Under the pieces are notes generated by a model. It was not told the origin of the DNA, searched no databases, and saw only the letters and a program-made list of their open reading frames with translations. Positions 1 through 3,738 of a stretch of DNA of 5,164 bases are shown here, piece after piece. Within the stretch, counting starts at the first letter, position 1, and each line of letters starts with the position of its first letter. The stretch is taken from NCBI GenBank assembly GCA_030628805.1, contig DAOVQG010000325.1, positions 1 through 5,164 on the forward strand, read 5' to 3'. The translations under genes and the position numbers were made by a program. The DNA is from JAGMDK01 sp023128695 (GTDB lineage: Bacteria; Planctomycetota; Phycisphaerae; UBA1845; Fen-1342).

Positions 1-105
1 ACCTCGCGAGCGCGTGGATTGCTTTTCCATCGGCTTATGGAACAGGCAGCCACCATCGGGCCAACGCGGTATCGCGATCTCGTTGGTGGCAACCACAACC
101 GGTAG
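1..105 (+). CDS. Possible C-terminal tail of an unidentified protein (partial at left edge)
   Basis: The first forward frame is open from the window edge to a TAG at 103-105, giving 34 residues that end in D-L-V-G-G-N-H-N-R. The piece is basic and has a mixed hydrophobic/polar pattern (L-L-F-H-R-L-M-E-Q-A-A) compatible with a helix near the end of a real protein. I do not recognise the family with confidence; the style is reminiscent of the C-terminal end of some transposases, but that is only an impression. It would converge with the minus-strand operon, with the inverted-repeat element at 135-234 between the two gene ends. A 34-codon open frame in GC-rich DNA can occur by chance, so it may not be coding. 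Confidence 0.3.
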   Translation, partial: TSRARGLLFHRLMEQAATIGPTRYRDLVGGNHNR

Positions 106-134
106 TATCGACTTGCGTCAACCGGATACCCCCT

Positions 135-234
135 TTTCAGAATAAGTCCGTCGCTTGGGGAGGGCAAGCCTCCCGGCGAGCCGCGGCTCGGCAGGAGCCT
201 CGCCCTCCCGACGGACGCCAGATGTTTTCTGAAA
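135..234. repeat. 100-bp interrupted inverted-repeat element downstream of the foldase gene
   Basis: The ends are an exact 8-bp inverted pair (TTTCAGAA at 135-142, TTCTGAAA at 227-234). Inside lies a second exact 8-bp pair (GTCCGTCG at 146-153, CGACGGAC at 209-216), then a roughly 25-bp imperfect arm pair with about four mismatches, closing on a perfect 14-bp palindrome at 177-190 (CGAGCCG/CGGCTCG). It could fold into a long hairpin as RNA or DNA. It lies about 33 bp past the stop codon of the minus-strand foldase gene, so it may act as a 3' transcript stabiliser or a bidirectional stop. No U-run follows the stem on either strand, so it is not a standard intrinsic terminator. The structured ends suggest a dispersed, possibly mobilised palindromic repeat. 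Confidence 0.75.
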
Positions 235-266
235 CGGCTCTAGTGAGGCGTGGGTGACCCGGCAAG

Positions 267-1472
267 CTACGGCATCGTGGCCGCGTCAGTAAGCGCACTC
301 TTTTCGAGCAGCTCCTCGAATTTTCGCTTGAGCTCGCGGTCGAGCACCTTGATTTCCGCTTTCTGAAACAGCTCGGTGACCAAGCGGTTCATCTTTTGCG
401 GAATTACACGGTTCCGCAACTCGCGGGTCACCTCCTCCCGCACGTCCTCAAAGCGGGCCTCGGTCGGAGCGATGCGCTGTTTAAGCTTTAGAATAAACCA
501 CCACCGGCCCACTTTGATCGGCATCGTTCGCTCGCCCGCTTTGAGTGAAAACGCCGCGTCCCGCAAGACCGGGGCGATGTCTTCGTCGCCCATGGTGAAC
601 GGTTCCAGCAACCCCCCCTCTTTGGCCGACTCGTTTCGGCTGACGGCCCGGGCCACGTCCGCGAAGTCGTCTCCTTTGTCGAGCCGGTTCAAGGCCTCAT
701 GGAGACCGTCGACGTCGCCGACCTGGATGCAGCGGACCTCAACCTTCTCCCCGTAAAGGCGGGCATACTCCTCTCGCAAGGTCGCCTCATCGACGCGGAA
801 ATCGCGTGCGGCGAGCTTCCGCAGGTGGGCGTTCCGCTCCATCCCGATCATGAACTCGGTGCTCGAGAGACACTTCTCGTTGAGCAGGTAATCCAGCGCC
901 TGGCGCTTTTCATCTTCCGTGAGCTTTTGGCCGTCGGCGTCAACCCGCGGCGCGATTTTCATCAGGGCCCGCTCAAACTCGCGGTCCACGTCGCCGGCGG
1001 TCACGCGGATGCCGAGCCGGCGGGTCTCCTGCTTGGTCAGGTCGAGCACGATCAGTTGCTGAAGGATTTGCAGCCCGTGCGACTCCATCAGCGTGTCCAT
1101 CATCTTCCGCTTGGAGATCGAGCGGCCGTTGACAATCGCGATGGCGTCGCCATCAGCCCGCGCCGCCGGCAGCGGCCAACCGACGGCGGCCAACAGCACC
1201 GCGCCACTCATCAGCCAAGCTAGTGCTCTGTCAACGTTGCGTTGATGGGTGGCACGGCCGTGTCGGCCGTGAATATCTGCGACCTGTACACGGCTGACAC
1301 AGCCGTGCCACCCATCAAGCGATGCGTGACAGAGCACTAGAGTTCTAAGAGGCGCCGGCAAAACCCTAAGAGCCGCGGACTTCAGTCCGCGCGGCACCGC
1401 GCAGGCTAAAGCCTGCGGCTCTTCGGCAGGTTTTTCTTTATGAGCTCTAAGTGGGATAGTCACCTTGTACAT
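267..1472 (-). CDS. Exported SurA/PpiC-type peptidyl-prolyl isomerase-like foldase with repeat-invaded N-terminus
   Basis: This 401-residue protein resembles periplasmic or extracytoplasmic foldases. Residues about 88-106 form a signal-peptide core (M-S-G-A-V-L-L-A-A-V-G-W) with a likely cleavage after A-R-A. A SurA-like helical chaperone region follows (about 110-235), then a parvulin-like domain (about 243-334) with the usual D-F-A-D-V-A, K-E-G-G and A-A-F-S-L-K-A-G-E elements, and a charged helical tail. The two parvulin active-site histidines appear to be missing (V-R-C-I-Q-V and G-R-W-W-F-I-L-K where His is usual), so it may be a chaperone without isomerase activity. ATG 1470-1472 is chosen because GGAGG lies 6 nt upstream. 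An upstream in-frame ATG at 1503-1505 would leave that site inside the gene. Residues about 17-35 and 45-85 are encoded by two repeats (1368-1423 and 1220-1340). A start at ATG 1209-1211 would skip them but has no visible ribosome binding site. Last gene of the putative operon. Confidence 0.85.
   Translation of the reverse strand: MYKVTIPLRAHKEKPAEEPQALACAVPRGLKSAALRVLPAPLRTLVLCHASLDGWHGCVSRVQVADIHGRHGRATHQRNVDRALAWLMSGAVLLAAVGWPLPAARADGDAIAIVNGRSISKRKMMDTLMESHGLQILQQLIVLDLTKQETRRLGIRVTAGDVDREFERALMKIAPRVDADGQKLTEDEKRQALDYLLNEKCLSSTEFMIGMERNAHLRKLAARDFRVDEATLREEYARLYGEKVEVRCIQVGDVDGLHEALNRLDKGDDFADVARAVSRNESAKEGGLLEPFTMGDEDIAPVLRDAAFSLKAGERTMPIKVGRWWFILKLKQRIAPTEARFEDVREEVTRELRNRVIPQKMNRLVTELFQKAEIKVLDRELKRKFEELLEKSALTDAATMP
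1220..1340. mobile_element. MITE-like 121-bp near-perfect palindrome inside the foldase signal-peptide region
   Basis: Two 52-bp arms (1220-1271 and 1289-1340) are inverted copies around a 17-bp centre. The outer 14 bp (CTAGTGCTCTGTCA) match exactly, the next 8 bp differ completely, and the inner 30 bp differ at only two places. Those two changes sit in a nested palindrome (CACGGCTG/ACAC/AGCCGTG type), so each arm can also fold on itself. Exact terminal inverted repeats, small size and absence of coding capacity fit a miniature inverted-repeat element moved by a transposase encoded elsewhere; no transposase is present here. The ends read CTAG, and AGCT occurs on both sides of the larger inserted block (1443-1446 and 1218-1221), either of which could reflect a target duplication. 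The minus-strand reading frame crosses it without a stop. Confidence 0.8.
1368..1423. repeat. Three-hairpin REP-like palindromic element in the foldase 5' coding region
   Basis: An outer 9-bp stem (AAGAGCCGC at 1368-1376, GCGGCTCTT at 1415-1423) encloses three consecutive exact hairpins: GCGGAC-ttca-GTCCGC (1375-1390), GCGCGG-ca-CCGCGC (1389-1402) and GCAGGC-taaa-GCCTGC (1401-1416). Adjacent stems share two bases, so the whole 56 bp forms a compact clover or cruciform shape. It is not a tRNA: the stems are too short and the conserved loops are absent. It is read through in frame by the foldase gene (residues about 17-35). An imperfect 10-bp direct repeat, GAG(T/C)TCTAAG, flanks it at 1340-1349 and 1442-1451, possibly marking an insertion. 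It resembles dispersed palindromic repeats of planctomycete genomes, by recollection rather than search. Confidence 0.75.
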
Positions 1473-1478
1473 TGAACA

Positions 1479-1483
1479 CCTCC
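1479..1483 (-). promoter_or_regulatory. Ribosome binding site deciding the foldase start
   Basis: The minus strand reads GGAGG followed by 6 nt (TGTTCA) and then ATG at 1470-1472. This is the strongest Shine-Dalgarno match in the window. It argues for translation starting upstream of both inserted palindromes, so that they are translated, rather than at the later ATG 1209-1211. Confidence 0.7.
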
Positions 1484-1511
1484 GAGGCACGTTAACATCG
1501 GCCACGAATAG

Positions 1512-2684
1512 CTATGTTCGCAGCGGCGAAAACGGCGCCCGGTCGCGGCGAGCGATCTCCAGCCGCAGCCCGCGGACACTTTGCTTCAAATGCCGGCGGA
1601 CGACGTCCAGTACCGGGCGTTCGCTGGCGTAATGCCCGAGGTGCACGACCGTGATCCCGCGGCGTTGCAGCTCGAGGGCGTTATGGTGCTTGAATTCGCC
1701 GGTCAGGACGAGTGAGTCCGGGTCGCGGAACGCCCGTACGCCGAACGCTCCCGCCGCGGCTGTCACGGATCGAAAGCGGCGTTTTAGATTGCCGACGAGC
1801 AGGGCGCAGGACAGATCCACGCGCTCGCCGAGCGTCTTGATGAGGGTGACGCCGCGGGTGGAATTTTTCAACAGGCCGACGCGGCCCTGGCCGACCTCGC
1901 CGCGGCCGACGGGCTCGTGCAGCGGATACACGTCAAAGGCCGGCTCTTCGTACGAATGCTTCGCTGACAGTGTCCGCACGACGTCTCCCAGCCGCGTCCG
2001 GGGGACAATCATTTCCAGGCGCGTCTCCTCCACGTGTTCGAGCACCTGTTTGCGGCCGATGGTCGGGGAGCTCGTCTCGTCGCCGCGGAATGTGCCCCGC
2101 CCGGCCAGCTCGTAGCTGCACTCCGCATAGTGCCCGATCACGCCCGCACCGGCTGCGGAAAGCGCTCGCCGCAAGCCGTCGACCTCCCGCGGCGGCACGA
2201 AGACGACGAGCTTGTATTGTCGATTCTCGCGCAGCAGTGGTTCGAGCGGGTACCGCTGAACCGGGTCGAACACGTCGAGCAGAATGTCATTGGTCCCGCC
2301 CGCCGCGGCATCCAGGGCGGTATGCAGGGCGATTATTGAAATCCGCGCCGCGAGCAGATCGGGCAGCAGATTGGTAGGTCCATCTGCTTGATTCGTGACC
2401 GCGCGAATGCCCTTGAAGATCGGCGGATGATAGACGACGAGCGTATCGACGCCCTTGTTGAGAGCCTCGCGGGCGACCGCGTCCGTCAGGTCGATCGCCA
2501 ACAGCGCTTTCTTGGCCGGCGCGTCCATCCACCCGGCCAGGAGCCCGACGTTGTCCCACTCGGCGGCGTGCTCGAACGGCGCCAACTCGTTCAGGGCAGC
2601 GAAAACCCGCGCGACGGTCGGCGGCGGATCGCTTGAGTTACGGCGCTTCGCCGGCGGTTTTCGCTTGACAGACAGCTTGCTCAT
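1512..2684 (-). CDS. NIF3/DUF34 dinuclear metal-centre protein with inserted PII/CutA-like domain
   Basis: This 390-residue protein belongs to the NIF3 family (E. coli YbgI, B. subtilis YqfO, human NIF3L1). These proteins form toroidal hexamers holding two metals per subunit; their biochemical role is unsettled. Family motifs in order: E-W-D-N-V-G-L-L-A-G (about 43-51), Y-H-P-P-I-F (85-90), L-H-T-A-L-D-A (120-126), G-E-F-K-H-H (329-334) and G-H-Y-A-S-E-R-P (350-357). Likely ligands are H86, D125, H351 and E355. The first motif has Tyr where most bacterial homologues have a second His, as in the eukaryotic proteins. Between the two halves lies a YqfO-type insert (about 155-255) ending in S-Y-E-E-P-A-F-D-V-Y-P-L, so this is the long form; the length fits. 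A basic 20-residue lead precedes the domain. The start is set at ATG 2682-2684 with GGAG 7 nt upstream. An upstream ATG at 2745-2747 with a weaker GGGGGA would add 21 residues. It ends 39 bp before the foldase start. UniProt-style 'GTP cyclohydrolase 1 type 2' naming should be treated with caution. Confidence 0.92.
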   Translation of the reverse strand: MSKLSVKRKPPAKRRNSSDPPPTVARVFAALNELAPFEHAAEWDNVGLLAGWMDAPAKKALLAIDLTDAVAREALNKGVDTLVVYHPPIFKGIRAVTNQADGPTNLLPDLLAARISIIALHTALDAAAGGTNDILLDVFDPVQRYPLEPLLRENRQYKLVVFVPPREVDGLRRALSAAGAGVIGHYAECSYELAGRGTFRGDETSSPTIGRKQVLEHVEETRLEMIVPRTRLGDVVRTLSAKHSYEEPAFDVYPLHEPVGRGEVGQGRVGLLKNSTRGVTLIKTLGERVDLSCALLVGNLKRRFRSVTAAAGAFGVRAFRDPDSLVLTGEFKHHNALELQRRGITVVHLGHYASERPVLDVVRRHLKQSVRGLRLEIARRDRAPFSPLRT

Positions 2685-2691
2685 CAGCGTG

Positions 2692-2695
2692 CTCC
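2692..2695 (-). promoter_or_regulatory. Ribosome binding site favouring the shorter NIF3 start
   Basis: The minus strand carries GGAG with a 7-nt spacer before ATG 2682-2684. The competing upstream ATG (2745-2747) has only GGGGGA in front of it and would add a 21-residue leader that the family does not normally have. Confidence 0.5.
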
Positions 2696-2755
2696 GTTTA
2701 CGGGACGCCACCACTTTAGCCGCAATCGGTAAGGATTGAATAATCATTCGTGTCC

Positions 2756-2775
2756 CCCACCGCTAAAGCGATGGG
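2756..2775. repeat. 20-bp imperfect palindrome between pabC and the NIF3 gene
   Basis: Arms of 9 bp with one mismatch (CCCACCGCT and AGCGATGGG) surround an AA centre. In the minus-strand transcript it would form a tight hairpin just before the upstream candidate ATG of the NIF3 gene, overlapping the G-run that could serve as its ribosome binding site. It could be a remnant of a dispersed repeat or a weak attenuator; no U-run follows, so an intrinsic terminator is unlikely. Confidence 0.5.
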
Positions 2776-2788
2776 CCACCCCGGATGT

Positions 2789-2837
2789 TGACCGCTGAAA
2801 GCTGAAAGCTGACCGCTGAAAGCTGATTGCTGACCGC
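2789..2837. repeat. 7-bp tandem array, seven units, abutting the pabC stop codon
   Basis: Seven consecutive heptamers of the form TGANNGC fill 49 bp on the plus strand, with NN = CC, AA, AA, CC, AA, TT, CC. The five fixed positions are identical in all seven units. The array ends exactly at the base before the TAA stop codon (2838-2840) of the minus-strand aminotransferase gene. It is non-coding as far as can be seen and separates this gene from the NIF3 gene. Confidence 0.85.
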
Positions 2838-3701
2838 TTATTCACCGCTGCACTCCCGATCGATCAGATGTCCGTACGCGACCGCCAGTTCGCGGGTCAC
2901 ATCCCCCGGCTTTTCGTCGCTGATCGGCTCGCGCTCCACGCGTACCACCGGCATGACCTCCATCATGCTATTGGTCAGAAAAACCTCGTCAGCCGCCCGC
3001 ACATCCTCGAGCGTCAGCGGCGTCTCACGCACCGGGATATCCAAGGCGACCGCCAACTCGATCACCGTCGCTCGCGTGATTCCGGGCAGCACCGGCGTGT
3101 CCAGCGGCGGCGTCAGCAACTGCTGGTCGTGGACCACGAAGACGTTGCTGATCGCCGCTTCGGCCAGGTGCCCGTCCGGGGTGAGCCACAGGGCCTCGAA
3201 CGCCGCCTGGGCATGGGCGGCCCGCAGCGACGCCAACCGGGCGAAGTAGCTCGTCGTCTTGTGCCCCACCGTCGGGTCGGCGCCGCTTTGCCGGAAGTTT
3301 GAAACGAGTACGGTAACGCCCTTCGCGTAATATTCGTCGGGGTACTTTTCCCCGGGCGACGCCGTCACTACGACCGTCAGCCCCGGCACGTCACTCGCCG
3401 TGGCGTGCAGCGACCCCGTCGTCACCGTGAGCCGCACGCGGGCGTCTAAGGCTCTGGTCGCCGAGAGCACCTGGCTCACGTTGTCGGCCAACTCCTCGGT
3501 ATCGGGCGTGACGGTCCACCCCAAAACGACGGCGGAGTTGGCGAGCCGATCCAGGTGGCGATCGAGCCGCAGGACCTTGCCGTTATAGGCCCGCATGGTC
3601 TCGAACAGCCCGATGCCCTGCATGAAGCCCGAGTCGAACACGCTGACCCGCGCCTCGTCGGCCGGCATCAACACCCCATTGAGGCAAACCCATTCACGCA
3701 C
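2838..3701 (-). CDS. pabC: Class IV PLP aminotransferase, probable aminodeoxychorismate lyase (PabC)
   Basis: This 287-residue fold-type IV PLP enzyme has the usual length of the family. The N-terminal F-D-S-G-F-M-Q-G-I-G-L-F-E-T-M-R segment (22-37) is followed by R-L-D-R-H-L-D-R-L (45-53). The Schiff-base lysine is probably K148 in G-H-K-T-T-S-Y-F-A-R. The PLP-contacting E181 and N186 lie in A-E-A-A-I-S-N-V-F, where most homologues have Glu-Gly-(S/T/C), and the phosphate-binding loop is L-P-G-I-T-R (205-210). A late F-L-T-N-S (241-245) is typical. Sequence alone does not separate aminodeoxychorismate lyase from branched-chain or D-amino-acid aminotransferases. The K-T-T-S-Y motif and the position 31 bp after pabB favour the lyase, which releases pyruvate to give p-aminobenzoate in the cytoplasm. 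The start is GTG (3699-3701), with GAGGG 7 nt upstream inside a heptamer repeat. The stop TAA is followed at once by another heptamer array. Confidence 0.88.
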   Translation of the reverse strand: MREWVCLNGVLMPADEARVSVFDSGFMQGIGLFETMRAYNGKVLRLDRHLDRLANSAVVLGWTVTPDTEELADNVSQVLSATRALDARVRLTVTTGSLHATASDVPGLTVVVTASPGEKYPDEYYAKGVTVLVSNFRQSGADPTVGHKTTSYFARLASLRAAHAQAAFEALWLTPDGHLAEAAISNVFVVHDQQLLTPPLDTPVLPGITRATVIELAVALDIPVRETPLTLEDVRAADEVFLTNSMMEVMPVVRVEREPISDEKPGDVTRELAVAYGHLIDRECSGE

Positions 3702-3703
3702 CG

Positions 3704-3738
3704 CTCAACCCTCAATCCTCAATCCTCAACCCTCACAC
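3704..3738. repeat. 7-bp tandem array spanning the pabB stop and pabC ribosome binding site
   Basis: Five heptamers on the plus strand (CTCAACC, CTCAATC, CTCAATC, CTCAACC, then the diverged CTCACAC) correspond to repeated GAGGRTT on the minus strand. The outermost unit contains the TGA stop of pabB (3733-3735). The units place several GAGG motifs in front of the GTG start of the next gene. Confidence 0.85.
3709..3713 (-). promoter_or_regulatory. Ribosome binding site of pabC supplied by the heptamer repeat
   Basis: The minus strand reads GAGGG, 7 nt, then GTG at 3699-3701. The motif is part of the tandem array, which offers further GAGG copies at 7-bp steps upstream. A gain or loss of units would not alter the nearest site. 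Confidence 0.5.

Noticed and set aside
1..56. Minus-strand start ATG (54-56) open to the left edge
   Set aside because: Only 18 codons are visible, no ribosome binding site precedes it, and it conflicts with the longer forward open frame.
61..86. 6-bp inverted pair CCAACG/CGTTGG
   Set aside because: Short stem with a 14-base loop, common by chance, and inside the possible forward open frame.
146..216. Intrinsic terminator after the foldase gene
   Set aside because: The stem is strong, but neither strand has a run of T directly after it, so only a general hairpin role can be supported.
376..1223. Long forward-strand open frames opposite the foldase gene (376-756 and 699-1223)
   Set aside because: They lie fully antisense to a gene with recognisable domains, show no family motifs and are the usual mirror frames of GC-rich coding DNA.
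1209..1234. TTGACA-like promoter box supplied by the end of the MITE-like element (minus strand, 1229-1234)
   Set aside because: A TTGACA is present, but no convincing -10 box lies at 16-18 bp and it would overlap the alternative ATG 1209-1211, leaving no leader.
1368..1423. tRNA or riboswitch reading of the three-hairpin element
   Set aside because: The overall shape is clover-like, but stems of 6 bp with 2-4 base loops, no T-loop or D-loop sequence and a coding frame running through it do not fit a tRNA or known riboswitch.
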